This document shows positions 1 to 9,446 of a DNA stretch of 64,000 nucleotides, piece after piece; position 1 is the first letter of the stretch; each line of letters begins with the position of its first letter. Location: NCBI RefSeq assembly GCF_000276665.1, contig NW_004955487.1:9239428-9303427 (forward strand), in the 5' to 3' direction. The notes beneath the pieces are model-generated. The model saw nothing but the letters and a program-made list of their open reading frames with translations, did not search any database and was not told where the DNA came from. A program made the translations under genes and the position numbers. The DNA is from Chinchilla lanigera (taxonomy: Eukaryota > Chordata > Mammalia > Rodentia > Chinchillidae).

Positions 1-50
1 CTGAGCTGGAACTTGGGATTCTCCTGCCTCAGCCTCCCATGGCCACCCCT
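1..50 (-). mobile_element. B1-like SINE, cut by window edge
   Basis: Antisense B1 core with the usual 'CTGCCTCAGCCTCCC' block. Only the 5' half of the antisense copy lies in the window, so orientation is clear but full length is not. Confidence 0.8.
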
Positions 51-294
51 CCCAGGACAGCAGGTGTGGGCTCAGTGTTCAGCCATGAGGAGGGACCCAG
101 TCCCCACCGGGTGAGGCAGCAGCAGAGCAGGTGCGGCCAGGACCCACATGACTGAAGCCACACCTGCTGCCGGCTCCTCTGGCTGAAGACACAGCTGGGT
201 GCCTCGCTGCTGGAGGCCTCAGAGGGCACAGCACTGCCCAGTGGAGGTTGGAGGGCTGGGCCAACCCCGTGCCTGCCTCCCTCCTGTTTTATTG

Positions 295-320
295 TTCTCT
301 CTCTCTCTCTTTCCCTCCCT

Positions 321-363
<43 letters not shown>

Positions 364-385
364 CCTCTCTCTCCTTCTCTTTGGA
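295..385. repeat. (CT)n/(CCCT)n microsatellite
   Basis: Nearly pure pyrimidine tract on the + strand, with about 40 uninterrupted CT steps and CCCT interruptions. It abuts the ID-like part of the next SINE. The strand asymmetry could allow triplex (H-DNA) formation. Open frames crossing it are low-complexity artefacts. Confidence 0.95.
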
Positions 386-594
386 ACACTGGGAATTGAA
401 CTCAGATCTTGTGCACTGAGCTGCATCCCCAGCCTTTAAAAAAATTTTTTTTTTTTTTGGCAAGGTCTCGCTGTATAGTTCAGGCTGCCCCTGAATTCAA
501 TATGTAGCCCAGAGTGGCTCTAACTGGTGGCAATCCTCTGGCCTCAGCCTCCCAAGTTCTGGGATTACAGGAGTTCCAACCCCACCCAGCCTGA
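383..594 (-). mobile_element. Fused B1-ID SINE (with internal duplication)
   Basis: Antisense ID-like tail ('GGGAATTGAACTCAGATC' to 'CCCCAGCC'), then a T-rich linker and an antisense B1 unit. The B1 part has the extra ~30-bp duplicated segment (two 'gta-cccag' blocks) seen in many copies here. Confidence 0.85.
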
Positions 595-703
595 TTTTTG
601 TTTTAAACCAGGGCTCACTAAGTCACCCAGGCTGGGCAGGAACTTGGGGCCCCTCCTGCCTCAGGCTTCAGGAGTGCTAGGAGTATAGCTATGGGCCCCC
701 AAG
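595..703 (-). mobile_element. B1-like SINE, degenerate
   Basis: Antisense monomer directly behind the preceding SINE, with the core 'CCTGCCTCAGGCTTCAGG' altered from consensus. Confidence 0.75.
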
Positions 704-855
704 TGTGGCTGGGACACTTCTGATAGAGAGCAAGGGAGGAATCACTAGAGGTGGTGTGTGTGAGCCCAGCACAGGATCCCCAAACTCTGGGTGCCTCTGT
801 GTAGGACAACCTTAACCCAAGGTTAATGGAGGTGACCATGGATCAAGGTCAGAGC

Positions 856-935
856 CCTGGGCATGCTGGTGCAGGCTTGGAATCCCAGCCCTCAGGAGGC
901 TGAGCCAGGAGGATCCCAAGTAGGAGCTCAGGACC
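856..935 (+). mobile_element. B1-like SINE, 3'-truncated
   Basis: Sense copy with 'GGCATGCTGGTGCAGGC' and 'CAGGAGGCTGAGCCAGGAGG'. It lacks the usual 3' third. Confidence 0.75.
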
Positions 936-1079
936 CCCCATCTTGCCAGACATGGAGGGTCCTGGGGGGTCCCTGGGGCCACCTGAAGGGAAAAGCCCAG
1001 ACACATCCTCTCCGATGGCCAGCAGCAACCCTGTCCAAGTCCAGACTGGAGGCAGGAAATTCCAGACCACAGGGCCGCG

Positions 1080-1330
1080 CATTCCTACCTGATTGGCTTC
1101 AGACCGGAAGCTGGAAGTTGTGTGAAATTCTTATTTGTCTAACTGGGCTCTGCGCAAATCGGGCTTTCGTGGCTGCTCCCAGGAAGATCACCTTGGGTCA
1201 GAGGTCAGAGGTCACTGCAGTTCTCAAATGCTGACCCCTCAGCCAGAGCTCCAGTGCGGGCAATTATCCAGCAATTAGCGGGTACCAGAGGTAAGGGGCT
1301 CAGAGACTAATTGGGAAAATGAAGGCAGCA
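1080..1330. promoter_or_regulatory. Conserved-looking noncoding block with a triple DR1 array
   Basis: Repeat-free stretch that switches from GC-rich to mixed composition. It holds three nuclear-receptor half-sites in direct repeat with one-base spacers: GGGTCA (1195-1200), AGGTCA (1202-1207) and AGGTCA (1209-1214). Further on are homeodomain-type cores, 'CAATTATCC' and 'CAATTAGC' (1260-1280) and 'CTAATTGGG' (~1307). DR1 spacing is the known preference of HNF4 and RXR/PPAR dimers. Enhancer function is inferred only. Confidence 0.4.
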
Positions 1331-1387
1331 CGGGTAGTAGGGCTCCCGGGGCTGTGCTTCCTCAGCCTCCAGCCCCTTTCTGACTTC

Positions 1388-1502
1388 TTACTTTGAGACA
1401 GGGTCTTGCTACCTTGCTCACGCTGGGCCCGCACTGGTCACCCTCCTGCCTCAGCCTCCCAGCATGTGGGGATGACAGGTATGCACCAGCACACCAGGCT
1501 GG
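1388..1502 (-). mobile_element. B1-like SINE
   Basis: Antisense monomer from 'TTTGAGACAGGGTCTTGC' to 'GCACACCAGG'. Divergent in the middle. Confidence 0.85.
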
Positions 1503-1797
1503 CGCTGCTCTTTCTGATGTGCAGAAAATGCTATCCCTAGGACACGAAGGCTTGTGGGCAGTCGTCTCTGCGAATGTGAGTCTGTGACCACAAGGCAGGA
1601 CGGCTCCTGTTCCCTTCTTACCCGGCTCTACATCAGCGGTGGCAACTCTGAGCACTGCTAGTGGAGCTCTGCTTTCTGTGCTTTCATTCGCTGCTGGGGT
1701 GAAGCCCAGGGTTTTGCTAGTTTGAATTCTTAGGGCAACGATTGAAAAGAAATCCATCCGTTGGTACTTGTTTTTCTTGCCTCTTGTTGACCAGATT
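1503..1797. other. Unique sequence, nothing recognised
   Basis: No repeat, splice pair or convincing frame seen. The antisense open frame covering it runs into the adjacent SINE and shows no known motif. Confidence 0.5.
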
Positions 1798-1895
1798 CTC
1801 AGGAACTCTCAGTTTCTCCCTCCCTCCCTCCCTGCCTCCTCCTCTTCCTCCTTTCCTTCCCTCTGTCTTTCTGTCCTTTCTTGTTATTTTTTCTT
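1798..1895. repeat. Pyrimidine-rich simple repeat
   Basis: TCCC/TTCC-type tract next to an antisense L1 3' end. It may partly be the decayed tail and flank of that insertion. Confidence 0.75.
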
Positions 1896-2216
1896 TTTAA
1901 AATTTTTATTTTGACTAGTCTGTGTTTGCAGCACACGCACTTGCCGTCCTTGCAAGGGAGTGGGGCGTGCACGACACAGCTCAGCTCCTTCCCTCCCCCT
2001 CCTTGCCCCGTTTCTCGGTCCTTTCTCACTTGAGAAAGATCCATCTCCCTACTTCCTATCATCTATCTTTTATTTTGCTCTTTATTTATATTTTGGGTGT
2101 CTCATGTAAGAGAAATCATGCAACATTTAAGCTCCTGTATCTGGTTTATTTCACTTAGCATTATGGTCTTAAGGTACACCCATTTTCCTATGAATGGCTC
2201 AAGTTTATCCTTCTTT
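1888..2216 (-). mobile_element. L1 3' end (antisense), truncated
   Basis: The block 'CTTAGCATTATGGTCTTAAG' plus the preceding 'CATGTAAGAGAAATCATG' recurs in related form near 24.1, 28.6 and 36.4 kb. Read on the - strand, these copies give the C-terminal end of LINE-1 ORF2 and part of the 3' UTR. The copy is cut on its ORF2 side by the SINE at 2220. Confidence 0.7.
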
Positions 2217-2219
2217 ATT

Positions 2220-2366
2220 TTTGTCTTTTTGAGACAGGATCTTGTTATGTAGTCCAGGTTGGCTTTGAACTCACTATGGAGCCCCGACTGGCCTCGAACT
2301 TGTGGTCATCCTCCTGCCTCAGCCTCCTCAGTGCTGAGACGACAGCGTGCACCACTGCCCTGGCAG
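2220..2366 (-). mobile_element. B1-like SINE with internal duplication
   Basis: Antisense copy inserted in the L1 fragment. It contains two tandem 'ggcttgaactc/ggcctcgaact' units about 35 bases apart, the internal duplication typical of one B1 subfamily here. Confidence 0.9.
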
Positions 2367-2850
2367 TTAGGACCTTTCTGAAATTGCTCAGCTGCGTGCT
2401 GAGCTGGGCTTCCAGCCAGTCTTTCTTTACTGCTTCCACGGGTCCCCGAATCACCCTGATGGCTGGCACTGGGGGAGGCTGCTCAGCCTCGGGTCTGGGG
2501 TTCCTGGTCCTTGCTTGGCTGGACAGAAAGCAGCTGGATGGCGATGCCGGTGAGAGTGAGGCGGCTGCCCAGGGGTCTGCCATCGCTGCCTCAATGGAAG
2601 CAGAGTCCTGCCTGGTGCAGCCTGGAGAGGGATGGAGCCCCATGCTGTGCAGGGAGACAGCGGGGCAGGAGACACAGGGTCCTGTGGCCCAGGCGAGGTG
2701 TGAACTGGAGCTGTTAGGGACAGAAGAGGTGACAGATGTGACCCGGAGGGGCCACTATGAGGGTCACCAGGGCTGGGTCTGCGCCTGCAGGTGACAGACA
2801 GCAGAGTGGGGCCCGGAGCTTCCCTCACAGTGGCATGGTTCAAGTCACAG
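2367..2850. other. Unique GC-rich sequence, no gene supported
   Basis: Open on both strands only because of high GC. A 172-codon + strand frame starts inside the preceding SINE and has no recognisable domain. No splice pair supports an exon. Confidence 0.5.
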
Positions 2851-2856
2851 TAGGCA

Positions 2857-2895
2857 ACATGTGTGTGTTTGTGTGTGTGCATGTGTGTGTAAGTG
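2857..2895. repeat. (TG)n microsatellite, short and interrupted
   Basis: Alternating TG with single-base interruptions. Potential Z-DNA but short. Confidence 0.85.
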
Positions 2896-2929
2896 CACAC
2901 TCAGGGGGCTATTAAGAGATATGAGACCT

Positions 2930-3072
2930 AGCCGGGTGTGGCAGCACATGCCTGCCATCCCAGCGCTCCAGAGTCTGAGGCAGGAGGATCCTTGTGAGTT
3001 TGAAGCCAGCCTGGGCTCCATAGTGAGTTCAAGGCCAGCTTGACCTACGTAGCAAGACCCTATCTCAAAAAC
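2930..3072 (+). mobile_element. B1-like SINE with internal duplication
   Basis: Sense copy beginning 'GCCGGGTGTGGCAGCACATG' and ending 'AAGACCCTATCTCAAAAA'. Both duplicated 'gagttcaaggccagc' units are present. Confidence 0.93.
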
Positions 3073-3149
3073 CAGAACAATAGAAAAAAACCCAGAACAA
3101 TAGGGAGCTATAGAAGGTGTTTTGCACAGGAAGGGAGAGAATCAGATAT

Positions 3150-3215
3150 AAAATTTTTCATTTGACAAATGTTTCCTAAGCATCTATTACATGCCAGTTG
3201 TTGCACTAGGGAAAT
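3150..3215 (-). mobile_element. L2 LINE 3' end fragment (antisense)
   Basis: 'ATTTGACAAATGTTTCCTAA' followed by 'GCATCTATTACATGCCAG' matches the antisense L2 3' end (recalled form: CAACAAATATTTATTGAGCA, then ACCTACTATGTGCCAGG). Confidence 0.55.
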
Positions 3216-3237
3216 GAAGGAAAGGGTTGCTCATTTA

Positions 3238-3398
3238 TTTTGTGGTACAAGGGATTGAGCTGTATCACCAGCACTTTTTAATTTTATATTTTGACACAGG
3301 GGCTTGCTAAGTTGCCCAGGCTGGGCTGGAACTTGTGATTTTCCTGACTCAGCTTCCCCGAGTGGTGGGATGACAGGCATGTGCCACCACTCCTGGCT
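3238..3398 (-). mobile_element. Fused B1-ID SINE
   Basis: Antisense ID part ('GGTACAAGGGATTGAGC') joined through a T-rich linker to a B1 monomer of the 'GCTAAGTTGCCCAGGCTGGG' subtype. This subtype is the one usually linked to ID tails in the window. Confidence 0.88.
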
Positions 3399-3883
3399 AG
3401 GAAACATTTTATTTTCTGTCACAGCAAGTGCTGAGCCCCTGGCCCAGTGCAGTGGGGAAGGCGCTCAGTGGGGTCATGAACTGCAGCCAGCGTGACACCC
3501 TCCGCGCCTGCTCTTGAGTGCGAGGCTGTGCTTGGAGGCCACTGCAGAGGGGTCATAGTCCCTAGGGGATGGAGCCTCGTCTCTACTGGTCCTGGAGGGG
3601 TGGGCGGGTCAGGCCAGGGCCGCTGACGGGCCACAGCCTCCCACGCTGGGCCTGCGGGCACTGTCCAGCATGGTCTGTTCCTCCGTCACGACAGTGCCCA
3701 CGTGGCCACCTGCGCGGTGTCCTGCCGATGTCTCCCACAGATAGGTTGCGGTCTGCCTTGGAGCGGCAGCCAGGCCCAGGACCACAGCGATGGGAGGACA
3801 TGCCCGGATGTCACCACACGGCCCAAGCCAGCCAGAGGCAGTGCCACCTGGTCTTCACATGGAGCTGCAGCCCAGCACTTTCA
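3399..3883. other. Unique GC-rich sequence
   Basis: CpG-moderate DNA with overlapping frames on both strands and no domain or splice evidence. Confidence 0.5.
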
Positions 3884-4006
3884 TTTTTATTTTGAGCGGG
3901 GTCTCCCTAAGTTACTAAGTCACCAGTGCTGGATTGGAGCTTATGGTCCTCCTGCCTCAGCCTCCCGGAGTGCTGGGATCACAGAGTGCTCCACCACACC
4001 CAGCTT
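3884..4006 (-). mobile_element. B1-like SINE
   Basis: Antisense monomer of the 'AAGTTACTAAGTCACCAGTG' subtype, ending 'CCACCACACCCAGC'. Confidence 0.88.
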
Positions 4007-4235
4007 TCAACCCAGATTTCTGAGCTACAGCACTGACTTCTCAAGCGCACCCTGTGCCTGTACTGTACAACGCCGCACGGTGTGGCCCCCCAGGAGGAAA
4101 CTGCGTTTACAGAGGAGCTGGAGGCTACAGTCTGCCCACGGGCAGAGAGACGTCACTCCAGAATTCAAAACAAAACAAACAGACTTGAAAACCTGAGCTC
4201 TACCTGAAGTTAAAAGTTAAAAGTATTTCATTTAG

Positions 4236-4425
4236 AGCAAAGAATGGTGATGTACACCTGTGATCCCAGCACTCGGGTGGCTGAGGCAGGAGGATCCCAG
4301 GTTTAGTCCAGCCTGGGCAACTTAGTGATGGAGCAAGACCCTGTCTCAAAGGAAAAAGGTAAAAAGGCTGGGGCCATTGGGACATAGCCTGGTGTGAATC
4401 CGATCCCCGGTGCTGTGAAAGAGGG
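4236..4425 (+). mobile_element. Fused B1-ID SINE
   Basis: Sense B1 ('TGTGATCCCAGCACTCGGG'), A-rich linker, then an ID-like tail ending 'CCGATCCCCGGTGCTGTG'. Confidence 0.88.
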
Positions 4426-4784
4426 GACCGAAACGCAGGTAAACACGGGCTGAGACCATGCCAGCAGGCAGAGAAGACCAGGGAGTCAGCCCTGCTGGTG
4501 TCTTGCTCCCAGCCCTGGGGCTTCCAGGAAGGGGCAGGGTGGGGGGAGGTGTCCTCCTGTGTCTGCTGTCACTCATTGGCTGTGTCACAGCAGCACCAGC
4601 AAAGCCAAGCCCCCAAGACCACGCTGCCCTCTGTGACCCCAGCCTTGGGCAGCTGATGCCAGGGCTCGCCCACACTCAGGGCCCAGGTGTCCCGGCCAGG
4701 TGAATCTGAGCTGGGCTGAGGGGTAGGAGGCGCTCAGTGCTCTGGTTCTGACCTAGAGACCCCAGCGCCCCTGTGCGTGAAGGT

Positions 4785-5113
4785 GACGGCTCACGGGCAC
4801 GGTGCTCATCAGCGGATCCGCCATGGGTCAGTTCAGGGCTGATGTGCCGCAGGAGGTGGGGCCTGGCTGGAGGCGGGCACTGGGTGTGACCTGGAGGGTG
4901 CGTTCTTGTCCCCGCTCTGCCCTCTCTCTGCCTCCTGGCCACCATGAGGTGAATAGCTCTCCTCTGCCAGGCTCTTCTGCCAAGATGTTCCTGCTTTGGA
5001 GTAGCCAACCATGGACGGAACCCACCAGAACTGTGAGCCCAGTGGCCCTGTCCTCCTTTGAGCTGTGGGTGTTGGGTGTTGGGTCCCAGCCCCTGGAGAG
5101 CAGCAGCTGAGTC
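4785..5113 (+). mobile_element. MaLR-type LTR, 5'-truncated
   Basis: Shows the MLT/MST-like order: 'GGTGCTCATCAGCGGATCC', 'GAGGTGGGGCCTGG', a pyrimidine stretch, 'TGGCCACCATGAGGTGA', 'AACCATGGACGGAACC' and the 3' 'TGGGTGTTGGGTCCCAGC'. It is clearly related to the LTRs at 17.1, 41.5, 60.0 and 61.6 kb. Long antisense open frames crossing it are not genes. Confidence 0.8.
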
Positions 5114-5508
5114 GCCCAACACGGTGCTGGGACCGGGGAAGGCGGGGGTGTGCCGTGCACTGAGGAGCCCCGTCCCTGTCGGGTGCAGAGCAAGTGGTGG
5201 AGGTGTTGTGTGCTGCAGGCCTGAGCCGGGCTCCCCGCAGTGTAGACCTGGCGTGCACAGGCCCAGAGGGGCACGGGCTGCCGCAGACCTGGAGGTGAAT
5301 CTGGGTGCAGAGCGGCAGAGCGGCTGCTCTCTCCTGTGACCTCTGTGGTGCAGTTGCTGCTAGAGTCGCCTGCAGCAGGTGGGGGGCTTGTGGACTGAGA
5401 AGAGGGTCACAGCACCAGGGAGTCTTTGGGGAGAGGTCAGGCCCAGGGAGAAAGCACCCACTTCTCTGCCTGGTCCAGGCCATTTGAGGGTTTCTTCTGA
5501 TATTTCTT
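5114..5508. other. Unique GC-rich sequence
   Basis: No repeat or exon recognised. The only frames are short ones in GC-rich DNA. Confidence 0.5.
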
Positions 5509-5634
5509 TTTCTTTTTTGTTTTCTGAGACAGGGTCTCAATATGTAGCTCAGGCTGGCCTCAAACCTGCAGTGATCCCCCTGCCTCAGCCTCCTGAGGCC
5601 TGGGTCGCAGCCATGGGCCACCATGTTGGCTTCC
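5509..5634 (-). mobile_element. B1-like SINE
   Basis: Antisense monomer with 'CTGAGACAGGGTCTCAATAT' and 'CCCCCTGCCTCAGCCTCC'. Confidence 0.9.
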
Positions 5635-5842
5635 TGCAGTCTTCTTCACCTTATGCTCACCCCTGCATGTTCTCTGCTCCAGCTGCACTGTCACATTTAC
5701 AGTCCCCCAGGAAACCTCCCCATTTATTCATTCACAAAATTATTGATTTATTTTAAAATGTTTTCTGACACCTACTAGGTGTAAGATGTAGGGCTGGGAA
5801 TATGATCCAGCAGGGCTTGGCTGTGGTCTAGAAAAGAAGACC

Positions 5843-6018
5843 TGCTGGGTGTGGCAGCACACACCTATCATCCCCACACTCAGGAGGCTGAGGCAGGAGG
5901 GTCTCGACTTTGAACCCAGCTTGGGCAACTTCGTGAGACTCTGGCTCAAAATAAAAATTTAAAAAAGGGCTAGTGATGTAGTGTGAGGGCCCTGGGTTAA
6001 ATTCCCAGTTCTGCAAAA
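5843..6018 (+). mobile_element. Fused B1-ID SINE
   Basis: Sense B1 ending in an A-rich linker (5950-5965), then 'GGGCTAGTGATGTAGTG' through 'TTAAATTCCCAGTTCTGC', the tRNA-derived tail. Confidence 0.9.
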
Positions 6019-6130
6019 GGAGAGAGCAGCAGGCTGAACAATTCCTAGAGACTGTCTGGTGCGAAAGGCTGAGAGCTCCACAAAAGAACGTGGAAAGTGT
6101 TCCCAGCCCAGGCTGCCTGAAAGCCTCCAG

Positions 6131-6196
6131 GCAGAGGCAGGGGCAGGGGCAGGGGCAGGGGCAGGGGCAGGGGCAGGGGCAGGGGCAGGATGGGGC
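6131..6196 (+). repeat. (GGGGCA)n hexamer array
   Basis: About ten tandem GGGGCA units on the + strand, with one GAGGCA at the start and a decayed end. Each unit has a G4 run and a 2-base spacer, so the + strand fits a multi-quartet G-quadruplex. On the other strand it is read as Pro-Ala or Pro-Leu dipeptides, giving spurious frames. Confidence 0.95.
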
Positions 6197-6943
6197 AGGG
6201 CAGGAGGGGTAGGGATGGAGCATGCTGACCAGGCCTGGAGCTGCTTCCTGGGCAGCCGGCATCCTCCATTCTGGTTGGAGCAGAGATCCTGGTCATCCCG
6301 CCCCAGAGGGACAGACGGAGGCAGCCCTGTCCTTTGTGTGTGGGGACCAGGCTGGCCCGAAATTACCATGGGTTAGGGCAGGGTGAGGTCAGGCCCTCCG
6401 CCCTCTTCCTCCGGCTGGGGTCAAAGGTGCGGCATCAAAGGCAGGCACCGGACAAAGGGCTGCCAGGAGCCGGCAGGGCCACCAGGGCTGTGCACGGCCT
6501 GAGACCTGGGCCTGTGCTCGCAGGAGGCTGTGCATTCTGTGAGGACTCAGACGTTCAGGACACACAGGGGCAGGCGCTGTGTCTCTTTCTGTCTCTCGCT
6601 GGGCTGCGTGGGGACGAGAGGACAATCCACTCCAGAGCTCTTTGTCTGCCACCTATGCCCTCTGTTTCCATGGGAATGGCCCAGCTCCAGGGATGAGCGG
6701 TGGGCGCTGGAAGTTGGAGGTTAAAACTGGAGCGAGAACTTGGCTGAAATTTTGCATAGAAGATCGTCGGGACAGAAAGACAGAGGACAAGGAAGTCCAC
6801 TGAGACCCAGGCAGAGGAACGGAGACAGACAAAGATACTTGGAAATCAATCTCATCTGAATCCAAAAGGAGAAAACAGGAACCCAGGGCACAAGAAGCAG
6901 GCCTGGCTGGTAGCCAAGTGCTGCTTTAAAAAGTGACAGGCAG
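6197..6943. other. Unique sequence, no gene supported
   Basis: GC-rich first half, more mixed second half. No repeat, splice pair or protein motif recognised. Confidence 0.5.
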
Positions 6944-7032
6944 CTTTTTTTTGACAGGGTCTACTGTGTAGTCCAGGCTGCCTTGAACTCGAAATCTTCC
7001 TGCCTCTGTCTCTCAGAGTGCTTGGATCACAG
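6944..7032 (-). mobile_element. B1-like SINE
   Basis: Antisense copy ending 'CTTGGATCACAGGTGGG', directly abutting a sense copy and so forming one arm of an inverted pair. Confidence 0.85.
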
Positions 7033-7118
7033 GTGGGCATCATGGTGCACGCTTGTGATCCCAGAACTCTGGGAGGCTGAGGCAGAAGGATCACAAGTTT
7101 TAACCCAGCTTTGGTGTG
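7032..7118 (+). mobile_element. B1-like SINE, 3'-truncated
   Basis: Sense copy ('GTGGGCATCATGGTGCACGC') that starts where the antisense copy ends. Together they form a head-to-head SINE palindrome. Confidence 0.85.
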
Positions 7119-7181
7119 TCAGACCCTGTGTTCCTGGATCTCCCCTTCTTCTTTCCCTCCCTTCTTTTCTTTTTCTGTTCT

Positions 7182-7303
7182 TTCCATACTGGGGATTAAA
7201 CTCTAACCTTCTGCACTGATCTATATCTCTTGCATTTTTTATTTTTACTTTTGAGACAGGGTCTTGCTAAGTTGCCCAGGCTGGACTCAAATTGTGAAGA
7301 AGG
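7182..7303 (-). mobile_element. Fused B1-ID SINE, partial
   Basis: Antisense ID part ('GGGGATTAAACTCTAACC'), T-rich linker, then B1 up to 'GGCTGGACTCAAATTGTGA', where homology stops. Confidence 0.8.
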
Positions 7304-7353
7304 ATCCATCTTGCATCCTCTTTGTTGTCAGAAGAGAGTTAATACTTGTTTTA

Positions 7354-7471
7354 TGTTTTTTGAGACAGGGTCTTGCTATGTAGCCCAGGCTGGCCTGGAA
7401 CTGGCAGCGATGCTCCTGCCTCAGCCTCCTGTGCTGGGATGACAGGCATGCGCCAACCGCAGCAGGCAAGA
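7354..7471 (-). mobile_element. B1-like SINE
   Basis: Well-kept antisense monomer, 'TTTTTTGAGACAGGGTCTTG' to 'AGGCATGCGCCAACCGC'. Confidence 0.92.
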
Positions 7472-7860
7472 GAGTATCGCTTATGCCCAGGGATAACCTG
7501 TCAGTTTTTGGAGGAAAGTGTATTTGTCTCACCTCTGCTAGTAAAGATGTGATTGCACCTGTTTGTGTTTGTTTATGCCCATTTTCCCTCTTTTCCAAGT
7601 GGGGCTGAGCGTCACCAGAGTAACATTTCTGGGGCAGAAATCAGGGAATCGTGGCGGAGAGAGGAGAAAAAACCGGGTAGAACTGTGGCGGTCACAGGTG
7701 AGAGAGCGCGGCTCACCCTGGTGGAAAGAGGGCAGCGAGTGAGGCCAGCGTGGAGGGAAACCTGGGCTGGGGGCCGAGCGCTGCGGCAGCGGAGCTCTAT
7801 AAACCAGCCAGTAGGGGCTGGAGGCGCACCAGGCCGGGTCCACAAAAATAAAATGAATAA
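7472..7860. other. Unique sequence
   Basis: Nothing recognised beyond a moderately CpG-containing stretch near 7700-7800. Confidence 0.5.
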
Positions 7861-8050
7861 AGTTGGGCGTGGGGCTCTTGTCTGTGATCCCTGCACTCTG
7901 GAAGGCTGAGTCAGGAGGACTGCAAGATTGAGCCCAGCCCGGGCAACTTAACAATTTAACAAGACCCTTTCTCAAAACTAAGAATTTTAAAAAGGGCTGG
8001 GGGTATAGCTAGAGGGATCGGCTCTGAGTTCAATTTCCCATGCCTCCAAA
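7861..8050 (+). mobile_element. Fused B1-ID SINE
   Basis: Sense B1 with 'GGGCAACTTAACAATTTAAC', A-rich linker, and an ID tail from 'GGGCTGGGGGTATAGC' to 'CAATTTCCCATGCC'. Confidence 0.9.
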
Positions 8051-8240
8051 ATAAAGGCAAAATAAACTAGCTAGAGGGGAGAAATGCGACTGTTTGAAAG
8101 AGGAAATGCAAAATGTCTGAAGGAACAGATGTCACGATGTGATCTGTTCGCTCCGTGCGGTGCACGTGTATGGAAATGTCACACTCCACCCATAAACATG
8201 GACAACTGCTGTGGCAATTACAAATAAAAAATACTAACAA

Positions 8241-8353
8241 AGCCGGGTGTGGTGGCGCATGTCCGTAGTCCCAGCACTCAGGAGGCCGGGGCAGGAGGAT
8301 CTCTGTGAGTTTGAGGCCAGGCTGGGCTGTACAGCGAGACCCTGTCTGCAACA
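8241..8353 (+). mobile_element. B1-like SINE
   Basis: Sense copy starting 'GCCGGGTGTGGTGGCGCATG'. Close to the local consensus. Confidence 0.92.
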
Positions 8354-8617
8354 GCGGCTGCCTCATTGTTCCGCACCTCATGCTTTTTGACAAACCGCAG
8401 TGCTGTGAGGCAGGTCCCTGGGAAACGCCGTGTGCTCTCCGCACCTCTTTCCCATGAAGTCCCCGTTCTGCCCCTGCAAGCCAGAAGAACTGGGCACCCG
8501 AGACTCCCGTCACCCCTGGGCTCCATGGGGTTGGGTCCAAGCTGAGTTCCCTCCACCCCGGGGGTCAGCACAGGCCCCAGGCCCTGTGCTCAGCCTCTGA
8601 CCACGGCTACAGCGCAT

Positions 8618-8642
8618 CCAGGCGGGGGGGGTGGGGGTGCGT
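8618..8642 (+). repeat. G-rich tract
   Basis: Runs of 7 and 5 G close together. A short potential quadruplex. Confidence 0.7.
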
Positions 8643-8689
8643 GGTGTGGGCCAGCCGCACAGCACCCAGCAGCAGCATGGTAAATAAGG

Positions 8690-8783
8690 CACCTGTGGGG
8701 GCCCAAGCATTGCAAGGCAGAGGTAGGAGGGTCGTAGATCCGCGGCCAGCCTGGGCTACATAATGAGACCCTGTCTAAACCCG
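8690..8783 (+). mobile_element. B1-like SINE, decayed 5' end
   Basis: 'CATTGCAAGGCAGAGGTAGG' replaces the usual core, but 'GGCCAGCCTGGGCTACATAA' and the 'GAGACCCTGTCT' end are intact. Confidence 0.8.
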
Positions 8784-8797
8784 CCCCGCCAAATAAA

Positions 8798-8896
8798 AGC
8801 TGGCCAAAGTGGTACATGGACTATAATCCCAGCACTTGGGAGGCTGAGGCAGGAAGATCACCTGGAGTTCTTGGTCAGCCTCACCCTGTTTCACAG
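8798..8896 (+). mobile_element. B1-like SINE
   Basis: Sense copy 'GGCCAAAGTGGTACATGG' to 'CACCCTGTTTCACAG', in tandem with the preceding copy. Confidence 0.85.
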
Positions 8897-9338
8897 AACC
8901 CACCAACCTACCCAACAAACAGCCTCTGAAGAATAGCAGAGCACCCTGCAGCCCACCCCCAATTCTGGGGTCTTGGCTGGCCTGGGGGCACACTTTGGTG
9001 TCTCTGGTGCTGTCTCTTTGCCGAATGCCGTGGGCTCTGCCTCTGCTTCGGGCTCCCCGCTGTCCCTGCTGTCCCTGCAGGTCACGCGGCGTTGCTGCAG
9101 TAGGTGCAGGCTTCAAGTTGCTGCTGTCCTCATCGGCCTGGGCCTTGGCTTCTCCTCTCGGCACCACGGGGAGGCTCAGGGCTGCCGGGTGTACCTGATA
9201 CTCGCTGGAGAGGCCCTGCCTGTGCCCTGGGCGCTGCCTTGTCCTGCGCTCCCATCCCCGCTCGTGGATGACACGTGTGGAGGGGTGGCCAGGCCTGGTA
9301 CGAACCTCCTGCCTTCTTTTGTGTTTTATTCTTTTGTT
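8897..9338. other. Unique GC-rich sequence
   Basis: Open frames on both strands run through it, but neither start nor splice context supports coding. Confidence 0.5.
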
Positions 9339-9446
9339 GTTGTCTTTTTGAGACAGGATCTCAATATGTGGGCTGGGCTGGTCTTAAACTTGAGGCAATT
9401 CTCCTCAGCCTCCCCAGGGCTGGGATGACAGGTGCACTGCTATACC
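9339..9446 (-). mobile_element. B1-like SINE
   Basis: Antisense copy 'TTTTTGAGACAGGATCTCAA' onward, with a deletion in the Cs of the core ('ATTCTCCTCAGCCTCCCC'). Confidence 0.88.

Noticed and set aside
4833..5624. 263-codon open frame on -
   Set aside because: Runs from an antisense reading of a B1 SINE into a MaLR LTR. A repeat-driven frame.
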